This document shows positions 20,901-29,327 of a DNA stretch of 64,000 bases, piece after piece (positions within the stretch are counted from its first letter, which is position 1; every line of letters starts with the position of its first letter). Location of the stretch: the NCBI GenBank assembly GCA_963576735.1, contig CAUYWD010000245.1, forward strand, positions 38,781 to 102,780. The letters are read 5' to 3'. The translations under genes were made by a program, and so were the position numbers. A model generated the notes under the pieces. That model did no database searches and had not been told where the DNA came from. It saw nothing but the letters and a program-made list of their open reading frames with translations. Origin of the DNA: Bedellia somnulentella. Its lineage: Eukaryota > Arthropoda > Insecta > Lepidoptera > Bedelliidae.

Positions 20901-23900
20901 TATCTATGAATATACTAAGGCACTTTTTCCCCTTATCTAGATTTATAGCCAGTGAGTTAGTTAGTTTATGGACAGCGTCCGAGCAAGATCTTCCGTTTCG
21001 AAAACCGAATTGATTGTCCGATAATAAATGTTTTTCCTCCAGATACTTTACTAGCCTATTATTAATAAGTTTTTCAAGAATCTTGGAAAAAGTGGGCAAA
21101 ACTGAAATAGGGCGATAGTTGTTGACGTCAGTTTTGTCTCCTGATTTGTGGACGGGGTATACTATGGCTTTTTTGAAGTACTTGGGGAATGTGCCTGAGC
21201 TAATACTGAGATTGAATATATGAGTAAGTGGTGGGATGAGAACTTTTTTTGATGACTTAATCAGGGCAGCAGAAATTCCGTCCCAACCTACAGCGCAGTC
21301 TATTTTGAGTGTGTTTATTAAACGATCTACTTCGTCGGAGTCCGTTTCGAGTAGGACAAAGGAAGATGAGGGTTGGTATACGGGAGGGGAAGAAATGTGT
21401 ACAAAATTATTAGTAGAAGTAGATTTAGATGGAATAGACTCAGCAAGTCTCTGGCCTATGGTTGCGAAAAAAGAGTTTACTTTGTTTGCGGACTCGAGCG
21501 GAGAGGGAGCACACTTTAAAAGTTCTATCGAAGATGATTTTTTTATGCTGGTATTTGTTATATTACGTACTAGTGGATCGGCCCAGCTTCGCACGGGTAG
21601 CGTAATTTTAAAAATATCTGAGGTTTCTTCAATCACTGCTCAACCTTTGAATAGTGAATAGTGAAGCTTTGTGATTGTGAAAGCGCTTTAATGAAAGGTT
21701 CAGTATCTCCGAAAATAGTCCCATGCAAACAAACAAACAGAGTTACAAATTTTGCATATATCATACATATACTCACGGCTATCTTTTGCCCGAGCAACCA
21801 TTACTAAAAAAATAATCCACATAGCATGATTCAGTATACACGTCGACGACAGGACGCGATGGCTTATTTCATGTATAAGTTTGGTGTTTCTATACCGATT
21901 TCTATGTTTTTTTTTTATTTAATCCTATTATAATATTATAAAGGAAAGTTTAGAGCGAAAGTTTGTAAGTATGGATGTATGGATGTTTATTACTCTTTCA
22001 CGTAAATACTACTGAATGGATTTGAATGAACCTTTACCACAATATAGTTTATACATCAGAATAACACATAGGCTACAATTTTTGAGGTTTTATTAAATAA
22101 ATTAAAAAAATGCCTTAAGCTTTGTCATAAGCAAATTTGACAGTACGAAGTCTGTCGGGTCAGCTAGTAGGTCATAATGTAAACTTTTTTAAATGAGAGA
22201 TGAATGAGAGAACTATAAACGTAAGAGTAAACAAATATAATCAGAATGCTCCGAACTGCTAAGCTATCAGGAGTTACACGTGTTATTGTGAGTCAACCAT
22301 AAAAGATAGGCATATGCTGTTCAAGGATATTTTTTAGACACTTTTATGTATAATATTTCCGTCATACATGATTTCTATGTAACTATAACCATTAAGGCTG
22401 CACACGCGACGGAAGCTTAAAAAATGGAGTAACTTTCCCCGTGTTCCCAAAATTTCCCATAATTACCCTTCACTACTCTGCTGAAAAGTACACTATAACC
22501 TGCCCAGGAGTATGAAGAATAATTCTGCCAAGTTTCGTCAAAATCCGTCGAGTAGTTTTTGTTTCCATAAGGAACATACAAACCGACAGACAGACAGACA
22601 AAAATTTTACTGATTTCATTTTTGCCATCAGTATCGATCACTGATCACCCCGTAATAGTTATTTTGAAAATATATTTAATGTACAGAATTGACCTCTCTA
22701 CAGATTTATTATATGTATAGATTACAGACCATAATTTTTTATTGTTAGATTTTGCAGCTGTTAATTCAGCTTTTTCAAATGAGTTTTTTACTTTTTTTAG
22801 CAGCTTATTACAGAAATTTCTATACCTCTTGAAGGTGATTTTAAGTAAATGGTTGTTGGGGTCTGTTTTTAGCTTTCTATGCAAGTTATCCCTATGTCTT
22901 ATACACTTGAGGAGGCCTGGCGTGATCCATGGTTTGATCGGACGAATTTTGCGCTTAAGAGATATTGTTTTAGTATGATCTGCGATGAGCTTTATAATTG
23001 GATCGACTAACAGAGAGGTTGCTACATTTATATCATTTGATAAATGAACAGGGCTTAAATCTAGGGAGTTAATAGCTTTGCATAGTTCTTTGGTTGAAAT
23101 TGTTGTATAAGATTTAGGAGGTGGAAGACTGAATGAGGATGACAGAGACAATAAAACTGCATCATGATCTGTTATCGATGAATTGATGACTAGAGTTGTA
23201 GCAGGATGTTTTGATTTTAACATCACATGATCTAGACAGGTTTTAACGTGAGTTGTTAAGATCCTGTAGTTGTGTTATATTAATCAATAATTATTATTTT
23301 ATTCATAACAGATTTTTTATTATTTTAGTTATTTATTTTGTCATAGAAAATGACTTCATGAATTGATATTTTATTGCTTTATTTCATTATTGTATACAAT
23401 TTTATAGATAATAAATTTTATTTTATAAAATTAATATTAAACTCACAAACTGAGTCATGCTGTGTATACAGTTAAGGTGCTTTTACTGAAGTATAATTTT
23501 TATGATTTCATTACGTAATTAAATTATTTAGTTAGTTTGTGTGCCTATAAAGTAAGATTAAATACATAAATAAGAGACTATTTTCTTGATCGGGAAGTCT
23601 CACATTCGATATACGTTTAAAACAATAATTACTAACAAATATGTTTGTCGGCTTAGAATAGCACTACCCCATTTCCTCCGGTGGGTGTACGTAACAGGCG
23701 ACTAACGGTATTGGGGCTTTTAAAGGATTTTTGGGCGATGCGGTTGGAGACCCATCACCAACAACCTTTATTTTACCATCTTTTCCCCACTTAAATTTCC
23801 AAAAGTGGCTGGGGAATTTTTTATTCCTTAGCTCTGGCTACCCCTTCTAGGGATCTATAGCCGTGAGATATGTATGTATATGTATGTGAATGTTAAGAGT

Positions 23901-26900
23901 TTCTTTGATGCTTCTTCTCTTTACGAACACCTTCCGAAGCAACGGACTAATGATAAATTTAAAAAAAATGACGTTCAAAAAATGTTAAGTTTTTAACTTA
24001 ATTTTGAAAAATAAACATTTTGACTTTTTATGATTGTTTCTTAATTTTACATCTTCTTAACATGTTGCTATTTCCAGCGTGCACACCGGTTTCGAGTGGA
24101 ACAAGTACAACCAGACGCACTACGACATGGACAACCCGCCGCCCAAGATCGTGCAGGGGTACAAGTTCAATATCTTCTATCCGGATCTCATTGATAAGAA
24201 CGCTACGCCGCATTTCTCATTGGTAAGTATAGTTATTTTTAACTGGGTAAAAAAATGTATGGGAAAAATAGGCTATTTGACTAAGTTTTGAAAACTATCT
24301 TACGGTGTTAATTTGTTTATAAGGAGCCCTAAAAATATTTTTCTGTGTTCATTTTAGCTATTTTATTAAAAAATCGGAAAAGAAAATGCAATGGCGGCTG
24401 TAGGTGTAGCACAAATAAAAAAAAACAGTTTATTAACACACCAAAAATTACAGATACATAGTAAATTGATGATCCTTGCACTAGGCGGAGCCTGTATCGC
24501 AGGGATCGGTAAAACAAAAACTACCAAAAAAAAAAGTATACTAATTAATTGTTTACAAAAAGAGATCTTAGTAATAAAATTGTACATTTTACTTAATTTT
24601 AAGATTGCTAGACTACAAAAACATAAAAAATAATATAATAATAGAAAATAATATTAACTGCCACAAAGAAACAAGGTAAAAGAAAAAACAGTTATATATT
24701 ATAATAACTGAGAGAGATGCGTGTTTGTGCGCGCGCGCGTGTATGTGTGTGTGTGTATGTGAGTGTGTGCGTGTGTCTATGTTTATTAAAGAACAATATT
24801 AATTCAATACTTTTTACAAAGATTCCGCTTCATCAAAACTGATTTCCATAATTATAGCAGATACCTTCTTTTTAAAATCCCAGCTACCACAAGATTTTAA
24901 GTCAGGAAATTTTGAAATTAATTTATTGTACTTAAAAGGGGGACAAAAAATTTCTAAATCGTTGGCCAAAACTGGTTATAAAAGAAGGTACAGGAATTGT
25001 AAATTTTCGTTTTATCAACAGTTCTTTATATAATGGACTTTGAGCTATATTACGGTGAGCATACAACACTGCTTTCAAAATAAATAGTTTGCGTACGCTT
25101 AGAACTTCTGAATCTGCGAATAAAAGTGATGTGGAATATCTGCGAGGTTTCCGGAGAAGGGTTTTTAGCACAGCCCTTTGGGCCCTTTCTAATATTATGG
25201 GGACTGAAACAGCACATCCACCCCAAATCAAAATGCAATAGTTCAGTACGGATTGGCACAAAGCATAATACACCATCTTGAGAACCCTTCCCTCAGTGAC
25301 CTCTCGAAGAAGTTTCATAGCAAAATCAATGTTCGTACTCTAGAGGAAGTGATGCCGATATGCTCCTTAAAATCTAAATTTTCATTATTGTTAATTCCTA
25401 GATATTTGTCATTTTTAGTTTTATTTATAGAAGCACATGTACATGGATGTGTTGATGAATTGACATTTGAGCACATTACATCGTGGATTTTTACAGTGGT
25501 TAGGTTCGAAGGTGGAGCTGACGACTTAGTCTTGTGAAAACACAAAAAGTGCGTTTTTGGTACGTTAAGGCTTAAAAGATTTATTTTCAGCCAGTTTGAT
25601 ATTTGCGAAAGACCTAGCTGTGCAGTTACTTGAACATCCTCCCAAGAGTTCCCCTGAAAAATTATGGCAGTATCATCAGCGTAGCATACAATGTCTGCAT
25701 TTAATATAACTTTAGAGCAAATGTCATTAATATATATTAAGAACAGTGTTGGCCCGAGTATACTACCCTGTGGTACGCCATAAGATACATCACTAAGAGA
25801 ACTAATTGCACTACCAATCTTGGTGCACTGTTTTCTCCCGGTAAGATAGCTTGTAAACCAGTTGATAGCTACTCCGCGAATACCTAAAGCTTCCATTTTT
25901 TTAAGCAAGATCTTAATGGACACGGTGTCGGACGCCTTGGCCAGATCCAAGAATACTCCTAGTGCTTTACGACCACGATCAAGATGATTTGATACAATAT
26001 CAACCATTAGTCCTATCGCATCCTCAGAAGATCTACCCCTTCGAAAGCCGAATTGGTTTTCCATAAGCAAATTGTTTGACTCCAGATATTTGACTAACCT
26101 ATCATTAATTAATCTCTCTAGAAGTTTGGAGAAAACCCCTAGTAATGTGATAGGACGGTAATTACCAGGTATACGTTTATCACCAGATTTGTAGATAGGT
26201 TTCACTAATGAAGTCTTCCACTGTTTCGGGAAAGAACCATTCAGTATACTTTTATTGAAGATGCTAGATAAAGGCAAGGCTATAAGTGGGGCAAGAGATT
26301 TAGTCAGTTCATTACTGATTCCATCTAAACCCGGGGCTTTTTGTGGTTCCAAAGCAAGTATAAGTTCTATAATTTCCTCAGGATCAGTAGGCGTGAGAAA
26401 GAGCGAAAAGAGTGGGGAGTGATTATTAGTTTTTATTTTGGAAGCTAGTGACTCTTCAGATTCATTAAGTGATGACAAAGTTTTGTCTGCTAATGTTTGC
26501 CCGACTTCGAGAAAAAAATCGTTAACATGATTAACTGACTTTAGTTCGGATTCATAAACGTTCACGCCGTTTATCCCCGAAGGGGTTGGCAGAGGTACCA
26601 ATACTCCTGAACTCACATGGCAAGCGCCATCTAGTTTCCAGAGAAGGTACCCACGTTTTGCTTAGACAGTGTACTCACGTGATAGGGGGCAGGCCTATCG
26701 CCGTTTTGTACGAATACACTGTCACATTACTAAGTACAACTCAGCCATGTGGGTTTCCTCACGATGTTTTCCCTCACCGTTAGCAACCATGATAAATTCC
26801 TTCCTTCGGTATATCGGATAAGTTCGGATTCCTTTAGTGAAATTAGGGTTTCGGCTTCATCCTTGTTAGCGGACTTGTGTGTTATGGAATTAATGGTTTT

Positions 26901-29327
26901 CCAGAGTCCTTTAGTACCTTTTTTATTTTCATTCAGTTTATTGGCATAGTATTCCGATTTAATTTTCCTAAGTAATTGAATATAAAAATTTCTATACCTG
27001 GTGAAAATTAGTTTTTTGATAGGGTTATCCGGATCTTTCCGAAAGTCCATATGTAGTTTGTCACGTTGTTTTGAATACTTTAAAAGTCCATGAGTGACCC
27101 ATGGAGCTAGAATAACATCTCTACGAGAAACTGCTAATATTGACGTATGTTTATCTACGACAGAGTGAATTTTTGAGGAGAACAGTTTGACTGCGTCATT
27201 CATTTCGCTGTTTAAGATAGTGCTCCAATCAGTATTCTGAAGGTCATTTTTAATTAAATCTACATTTATTTTGATCCCAGTTTTATTTTTAGTTTATTAT
27301 AGCAATATTTTTATCTCGCATTATTACATATTGCTCCAAAAAAGCAATATTAAGACTAATGAAATAAAAGAAATGTATATTTTTATTACAGTCAAATAGC
27401 CTATTGTGTTTTGGAATTTTACAAAACTTTTTATTTTATTACATATTTTACTACAAAAGCCAAGAAAGTGATAATTGAAGACACATTTACTCACAGTTTG
27501 TACATTGGGTATCTAAAAGAAAAGTAGATTATGCACCTTCAGAACTAACGAACATAGAGTTCTCTGTTCATTAAATTAATTTATATAGCCGTTGCCGGAC
27601 ATACCAGCTGTGATGACATACAAAAACCGATTTCACTTATCACTGTACTATTCCCAACTTAACACAATTGTACCCGGACACACAAGATAAGAAAGAAAGA
27701 AGAAACTTTATTCAGTGCACAGGAAAATACACAACAAATAAAAAATAAAAAAAAAACATAGTGGTAAACTTAAACAACAAAAGAACATAAGTAAAAAAAT
27801 TAAAACATAAAAAAGTATGCAATCGTGAAAATCTTAGAAAATACTATATAAAAAAGCAGCCCTATGCAGTGAATTGGTTACTGGCTCAGCATGTTGCCAC
27901 AGATGATGATGTCACCAACCGTGGCGCTGATTTTCAGCCAGTGCCATACAATTTGATTCGGCCGGCGAAAGTTAACATTATATAATTCATAAAAATAGAG
28001 GAAAAAAACAGGAATCAATATTCCCACGACCCCTTTATCATATTTATTCACAATAAAGAAATAAATAATTAACAAAACAAACAGAGAGACAAACATGCGT
28101 AAAAAGTGCTTGTAAATTTAGGTTAAGGTAAAATTAAAACAATAAAAAGAACACACAAATAAAATTATTAGATACAATAGTGGCTCGCAGTGTCAGTGAG
28201 TTGAAATTGAGTCCAGTCAGTAAAACAGTCAAAGTGCTAAAAATGTTTGTTGTTATTTCTCGTCGTGTCTTTTTGCAAGTTTAGTAAATAACTCCTAAAC
28301 TTGCGTCCAAAAGTAAACTTACTGCCTGCATCTCGGACTGGGGGAGGAAGATCATTCCAGCACTTTCATGCCGCAAACCTAAAACTACCCCTAAAAGCTG
28401 TACTTCTGTGTGCAGGAATATATTTTTTTTTTTTATAAGTGCGTAAGAGATGGCTGCTTTATCCCCCGCGATAACTAGTTTAAACACCGCTCGTGCTTGC
28501 CCTTCTGGTGTTTCCTTTTTAATCACATCAAACAACAAGCTTGCAAGGTGTAATTGCCTTTGAGCTGTGGTGTTTAGTAGGTTTGCGGCATTCAAATATG
28601 GAGTAATATGGGATCTAGGGGGAATTTTGAAGCAGAAGATCCTCCCTTTTCATCCACAGTTAAAAAGTGACTTAACGGCTATAAACGCCAAACATCCGGT
28701 CTTCACTTTTGGAAGTCGAGTGGAAAAAAGTTAGTAAACTTAAGGATGTTTGGTAAGGGGTCTGCCGCCACAATGCCCACTAATCACTTATAAAGCCCGT
28801 ATTCCCTTAGTAACCTATTAAGTCATCCACGGGCAGAATAGTTATTTATTTATTTATTTTTATTAGGAACATCATCAGCGACATATATTATATCTTAATA
28901 GATAAGATAAAGATTACTATTATACATTGGCATAAATATATATATATATACATAGAAGACAATAATACATTGGTATACCTCGCTTTATTGAATAATTGAT
29001 ACACTCGTGTCTATTTGTTATCGATACAACAACAACCTTTTCTTTTACTCTTCTTACCGACTTCGCATACAGTACCCAGCTTAAATTTATGAAATGGATA
29101 ATACCAGTTGCCCTAACACTCTCATCCTTCCATTACAGAAACCCTGTCCAGAAAACGCAGAATTCGCCGTCCTCCGTTTCCAAGCCGGGCCGCCCTACGA
29201 AGACATTGCCTTCAAGATCGTGAACAGAGAATGGGAATACTCTTACAAACGAGGGTTTAGGTGTCACTTCCATAATAATGTATTTCAGTTGTGGTTCCAT
29301 TTTAAACGATATCGGTATCGAAGATAG
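6630..29327 (+). CDS. cactin: Cactin, 3' half (six exons)
   Basis: Cactin is a conserved nuclear protein, found with late spliceosomes and first described as a partner of the IkB protein Cactus. Exons, with GT-AG joints and consistent phase: 6630-6753, 7435-7531, 10525-10722, 12823-13041, 24078-24222, 29139-29327 (stop TAG). Together they give 323 C-terminal codons. The order matches the family: YWESLLSQL then HMARARLRERHQ, KQEQGVEQ, an acidic Ser/Glu linker, SYSPKLLAEDEL, AQFSVEV, and the diagnostic C-terminal domain (HTGFEWNKYNQTHYD, PPPKIVQGYKFNIFYPDL, AGPPYEDIAFKIVNREWEY, LWFHFKRYRYRR). The fourth exon has an Ala/Gly-rich insert. Introns of 681, 2,993, 2,100, 11,036 and 4,916 bp are largely transposons. 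No upstream exon was recognised in 1-6629, so the 5' part presumably lies off the window. Confidence 0.95.
6785..7058 (+). repeat. Dispersed repeat D, copy 1
   Basis: About 270 bp recurring at 53715-53985 in the same orientation. Shared landmarks are CCAGGCG..GGTGTGCCTGG-like text, GACCGCGGTCC, TTGCACTGTCAGC and ATTGTGTAC(T/A)GATAGCGC. No tRNA boxes or TIRs are evident. It lies in a cactin intron, 30 bp past the exon. Confidence 0.75.
7555..7645 (-). mobile_element. SINE-B 3' fragment
   Basis: Only the tail half is seen (ACTTACGGCTATATTTTCTA, GAGGGGTAGCCA), in a cactin intron. Confidence 0.55.
7905..8075 (-). mobile_element. Two tandem RTE-LINE tail fragments
   Basis: Two head-to-tail copies, about 7910-7990 and 8000-8075, each contain ACTCACGCC(G/A)TTA..TTCC and GG(C/T)AGGCAGA. 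These are the reverse complement of the 3' end of the RTE element at 52560-53215. Confidence 0.65.
8332..8645 (+). pseudogene. Harbinger nuclease, first exon only
   Basis: An open frame ending at a donor AG/GTAAGT encodes the N-terminal region of a Harbinger DDE nuclease (FFKHFRLSTTSFDELLCKI, VPIEPVEKLAITLR). The exons that would carry the DDE residues are absent: within 200 bp the sequence runs into the opposite-strand gene. Confidence 0.75.
8844..10016 (-). pseudogene. Harbinger accessory MADF/Myb-like gene, deleted core
   Basis: First exon, 10016-9789 (ATG probably MNQNYIDTG at 9957), encodes the first part of a MADF DNA-binding domain (LIEEVRCRPLLWDSS, KNKAWEEVGEALFG) and ends at a donor AG/GTATGT. 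The last part, 9311-8844, is a Ser/Asn/Thr-rich region with imperfect repeats of ILSPEN and YQS motifs. The middle of the MADF domain is missing and a foldback element (9477-9706) lies between. Confidence 0.65.
9477..9706. mobile_element. Foldback MITE inside the Harbinger element
   Basis: Arms at 9477-9519 and 9661-9706 are inverted copies (CGCCACGAGACTTTGTGTTT and its complement). The 140-bp interior is GC-rich with no ORF of note. Confidence 0.75.
10196..10449 (-). mobile_element. SINE-B, full length with target duplication
   Basis: A 254-bp copy with the TACATACATAC tail at its left end and the GCTGTGTAGTGTCGGC head at its right (minus-strand orientation). Direct repeats CTTAGTTAAA (10186-10195 and 10450-10459) flank it. 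The left one contains the TTA of the Harbinger target site, so the SINE arrived after the Harbinger. Confidence 0.9.
10741..11112 (-). mobile_element. SINE-A, full length with target duplication
   Basis: The tRNA head is on the right (reverse complement of the A and B boxes near 11041-11105). Direct repeats ATATTATCTTATAC lie at 10727-10740 and 11113-11126. It inserted 18 bp inside the cactin intron, next to the donor GTAAAT at 10723. Confidence 0.92.
11222..11360 (+). mobile_element. tRNA-like cassette between 25-bp inverted repeats
   Basis: A tRNA-like sequence occupies 11265-11335, with A box TAGCTCAATTGG, B box GGTTTGATTCC and good D and T stems. It is enclosed by a perfect 25-bp inverted repeat (11222-11246 and 11336-11360). 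A related cassette lies at 55135-55275. The anticodon arm is imperfect, so I do not call a functional tRNA. The left flank (CTCATGTGGGGATTAT) also occurs at 13499-13522 and 55117-55132. Confidence 0.75.
11777..12732 (+). mobile_element. Non-autonomous Helitron
   Basis: Starts TCTATACTTATAATAAATC after an A and ends CCACTAG before a T, as Helitrons do, with no target duplication. It shares its full length with the copies at 21570-22721 and 30207-31140. A (GTCT)n tract near 11900-11935 is an internal family feature. It sits in a cactin intron and has no Rep/helicase ORF. Confidence 0.88.
13042..13530. other. Start of the 11-kb cactin intron, no gene seen
   Basis: AT-rich intron sequence. The only recognisable piece is the CTCATGTGGGGATTAT flank motif at about 13499-13522. 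Confidence 0.5.
13541..13794 (+). mobile_element. SINE-B, full length with target duplication
   Basis: A reference copy of 254 bp: 5' GCTGTGTAGTGTCGGC, body, then GGCTACCCCTTCTAGGGATT and GCCGTGAGCATATG with a (GTAT)n tail. Direct repeats TATTCTCTAT lie at 13531-13540 and 13795-13804. I see no convincing pol III A box; GGTTGGAGACCC is only B-box-like. Confidence 0.93.
14260..15225 (-). pseudogene. LINE ORF2, C-terminal piece
   Basis: Encodes the RT segment from GVPQGSLLGPILFLVYMNE through the catalytic SFADDTVLSF and on to the stop (TELLLLPQK). The frame is open; only the insertion at its upstream edge breaks it. Confidence 0.85.
15485..19177 (-). CDS. I-type LINE ORF2: endonuclease, RT, RNase H
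   Basis: About 1,230 codons from MDLTLIQWN at 19177; an in-frame ATG 63 bases upstream is possible. An APE-type endonuclease comes first: LIQWNMKSL, SETWL, VMGDFNIHH, GSDHYPIII. The RT follows: SSYRPIALSS, LLGSFLDINAAYD, GLPQGSVLSPLLF, LQYADDICLY. Then RNase H: LFTDASKS, GEALAILEAL, IFSDSLSVL, WIPSHSGISDNEVVD. It ends with a Cys/His cluster, CECGLAEGSVDHLFFGC. All catalytic residues expected for the three domains are present and the frame is unbroken. It overlaps the end of ORF1 by 41 bp, so translation by frameshift or reinitiation is likely. Confidence 0.93.
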   Translation of the reverse strand: MDLTLIQWNMKSLRHKKYEISLLAQQFSPVVFALSETWLVPGTHVRVPGYSCLRDDRDDGWGGCAILIKHNSPYQLMQIPSHSNGFNFVAVKMKDFTVVSLYIYSPSHSIVSEIKNMLSSLPAPIIVMGDFNIHHTIWGSYYCDPISYTFLEMLHDLNICLLNDGSPTRRVNPSQNWKSAVDLSLSSPSIASSISWRTLADSCGSDHYPIIISFPSNSPPSPDPNPLLKYRLPSSPIVWTEYASSLETKISSLPPVSNSNAIEVYNRFVDGIKSAADESFPIKSGRQKYSSPPWWDAECSNAVSKRYEAELAFAGNISFENYCKFQQVAAATRRLLNKKKRYGWRSYCESLSPKTPPSVVWKQLKKFRQGISSTSPSSNDSSLWLNKFIDKLAPPSVPSIDLLPIPFTFSSNNTFDQNFTLSELSSALSGLSDSAPGVDGIPYSFIYKSNDSTKVMYLNLINSFFMSGSLPESWKSQIVIPLLKYGKSPVESSSYRPIALSSVLVKITEHLLKNRLEWFLESQDVLAKSQFGFRKGMGTMDSIAVLTTDIRSSFGRKEYLLGSFLDINAAYDNVLLQVLRQVMLHLNIPMRLTHFICNLIMNRILLIRDNGNIVCQRTVWKGLPQGSVLSPLLFSIYTHDLEQSVSGFCEVLQYADDICLYTASKSLEDAAHKMNTALNYLNTYLIDRGLSLSPSKSNAVVFTRKRVIPDVNILIQETSIHVVNKVKFLGVILDSKLNGVAHFNYIAEKCEKGINVLKALSGVRWGSHPQTLKILYNAIVRSQFDYASFLLLPVLKSSLLQWTRLQASCLRIILGAMKTTAINAMQVECCEAPLSLRHQFLSDRFVFKVFQNSSHPLIPKLKNLSNILDNSDNIPPIVKSFKFLCDLSSPVFQLDRNPLFGHSFPSLTFSPPVVCNLGIAKDSPGANSLFLEICSSRWKNWLYLFTDASKSSNMENVGSAVWIPKFKIILSFSSPPQTSVFTGEALAILEALKYILAHNISKAVIFSDSLSVLQTITSNPFRSKTKFPLILDIRDCLYDCLQRDLDVVLAWIPSHSGISDNEVVDSYAKNAIGSASERHPFIYVHDLCALAKPRMLESWQNLWDRSKLIKGIHYGNIQPQIPSRPWFTRRRFHNIDRWVLSTITRLRLGHACTPVFLTKIRVRDHSLCECGLAEGSVDHLFFGCPLTPSLYEYIPPSIPLPTNMRYLLSLVDSPFFSTLCRFIFSNNLKL
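19137..20552 (-). CDS. I-type LINE ORF1: Gag-like zinc-knuckle protein
   Basis: A 471-codon nucleic-acid-binding protein thought to package the element RNA. An N-terminal Pro-rich region and a middle RRM-like region (residues about 85-215) precede three CCHC-like knuckles: CLNCCRFGHIKAQC, CSKCQGEHSSESC and CLFYSGNHAATHKNC. The last lacks the second cysteine of the usual CxxC. The Ser/Pro-rich C-terminus overlaps ORF2. Intact. Confidence 0.9.
   Translation of the reverse strand: MNNLKTPPRPPDPPDQEDNVMNSTESLDLFSPITKEARKRQRSDDLPAPTNKKTIINPDITNASIQAVYVHPLLAEGINNYSLSDKGPYVVHISRTESDPSAGTTIRPIKIGQLLYRNNIKNIKIDGIKGVGRNRVAVEFLSAQSANEFLSHPILLGNKLKATIPSFSVMKMGLVRGVPVEWEMNEFVESLELPTGCGIVLKARRLNRKVINEGLVSWVPTQSVVITVQGQILPERVFSYKNSLLVELYQLPTIQCLNCCRFGHIKAQCRSKQRCSKCQGEHSSESCELVSDKMSCLFYSGNHAATHKNCPEQKRQKDIKLLMSQDSISYFEASSRIPAVRRSYADVASTLFAPTPLSPTISSPSSPQISAYKKTVFYSPKPRAPLQKGYNRAAHQAIVSDPPSSLKNGCGLSNSSLSPNENLMELLISTLINLLNKCDEFIPNHVASLLSNLAPFINNGSNPHTVEHEKS
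20732..21568 (-). pseudogene. LINE ORF2, middle (RT) piece
   Basis: Belongs to the interrupted CR1/Jockey-type LINE. It encodes the RT N-terminal half (VGWDGISAALIK, VHKSGDKTDVNNYRPISVL, FGFRNGRSCSDAV, LSIFIDITKAFDTTW), ending at HYGV where the I-type LINE entered. Confidence 0.85.
21570..22721 (-). mobile_element. Helitron inserted in the LINE
   Basis: On the plus strand it begins CTAGTGG after an A (21569) and ends TATAGA before a T (22722), the exact Helitron signature reversed. Removing it joins the LINE frame from KLWSVI to RNITNTS with no gain or loss. It is homologous to 11777-12732 and carries a nested Helitron at 21923-22167. Confidence 0.92.
21923..22167 (+). mobile_element. Short Helitron nested within a Helitron
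   Basis: A 245-bp element of a different Helitron family: 5' TCCTATTATAATATTATAAA after A, 3' GTCTGTCGGGTCAGCTAG before T. The related copy at 30207-31140 has the empty site, so insertion is proven by comparison. Confidence 0.9.
22723..23246 (-). pseudogene. LINE ORF2, N-terminal remnant
   Basis: Codes from the endonuclease end (TCLDHVMLKS, ITDHDAVLLSL) through the linker (KPWITPGLLKCIRHRDNLH, FKRYRNFCNKLL, NNKKLWSVI) of the interrupted LINE. The LINE is 5'-truncated here; no endonuclease catalytic N-terminus remains. Confidence 0.8.
23650..23887 (+). mobile_element. SINE-B, nearly full length
   Basis: GTCGGCTTAGAATAGCACTA at the head and GGCTACCCCTTCTAGGGA..GCCGTGAG with a TGTATG tail. It lies about 190 bp upstream of the cactin exon at 24078. 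Confidence 0.85.
23890..24000 (+). mobile_element. LINE 3' UTR fragment
   Basis: Similar to 6140-6240 (AGTTTCTT, CTTCTCT, CACCTTCCGAA, TGACGTTCAAAAA), so probably the 3' end of the LINE type represented at 5629-6123. Confidence 0.5.
24718..24782 (+). repeat. GT/GC-rich microsatellite in a LINE 3' UTR
   Basis: Alternating GTGTTTGTGCGCGCGCGC then (GTAT/GTGT)n. It lies about 150 bp past the LINE ORF2 stop, like the tract at 35484-35620 in the related full-length LINE. Confidence 0.85.
26554..26820 (-). mobile_element. SINE-A, 5'-truncated, with target duplication
   Basis: Direct repeats AGTTCGGATTC (26543-26553 and 26821-26831) flank a copy lacking the tRNA head; about 20 unrelated bases replace it at the 5' end. 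Removing the insertion joins the LINE coding sequence near SELKSVNHVND. Confidence 0.9.
27690..28665 (-). mobile_element. LINE 3' fragment, decayed (family K)
   Basis: The minus strand encodes frameshifted pieces of a LINE C-terminus (HVTPY-like stretch, AQRQLHLASLLFDVI, FRFAA-like) homologous to 33065-34345. The A-rich 3' UTR with GTGCACTGAATAAAG-type end lies at the left. Confidence 0.7.
28670..28850 (-). mobile_element. Decayed SINE-B
   Basis: SINE-B landmarks on the minus strand (ACGGCTATAAACGCC, GGTAAGGGGTCTGCCGCC, ACCCACGGGCAGAA-like), strongly diverged. Confidence 0.6.

Larger units (their letters stand above)
13885..23246 (-). mobile_element. 5'-truncated CR1/Jockey-type LINE, twice interrupted
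   Basis: ORF2 pieces read in order on the minus strand: 23246-22723 (end of the endonuclease, TCLDHVM and ITDHDAVLL, then the linker), 21568-20732 (RT: NYRPISVLP, FIDITKAFD), 15225-14260 (GVPQGSLLGPILF, SFADDTVL, thumb and C-terminus). The breaks are a Helitron (21570-22721) and an I-type LINE (15226-20731); deleting both in mind restores one continuous frame. The 5' end of the endonuclease and any ORF1 are missing. The 3' end carries a (GTAAA)n-like tail near 13885-13920. Confidence 0.9.
24395..27290 (-). mobile_element. 5'-truncated CR1/Jockey-type LINE
   Basis: Minus-strand ORF2 pieces: 27290-26832 (KTGIKINVD.. to SLKESEL), SINE-A insertion, 26542-25315 (RT motifs NYRPITLLG, VFLDLAKASD, GVPQGSILGPTLF, VCYADDTAIIF), then a frameshift into 25318-24932. 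The usual KAFD motif reads KASD. The 3' UTR runs to about 24395 and includes a GT-rich microsatellite. It lies in the last cactin intron. Confidence 0.88.

Noticed and set aside
24391..24633. Lys-rich plus-strand protein
   Set aside because: It lies antisense to a LINE 3' UTR, with A-rich composition only.
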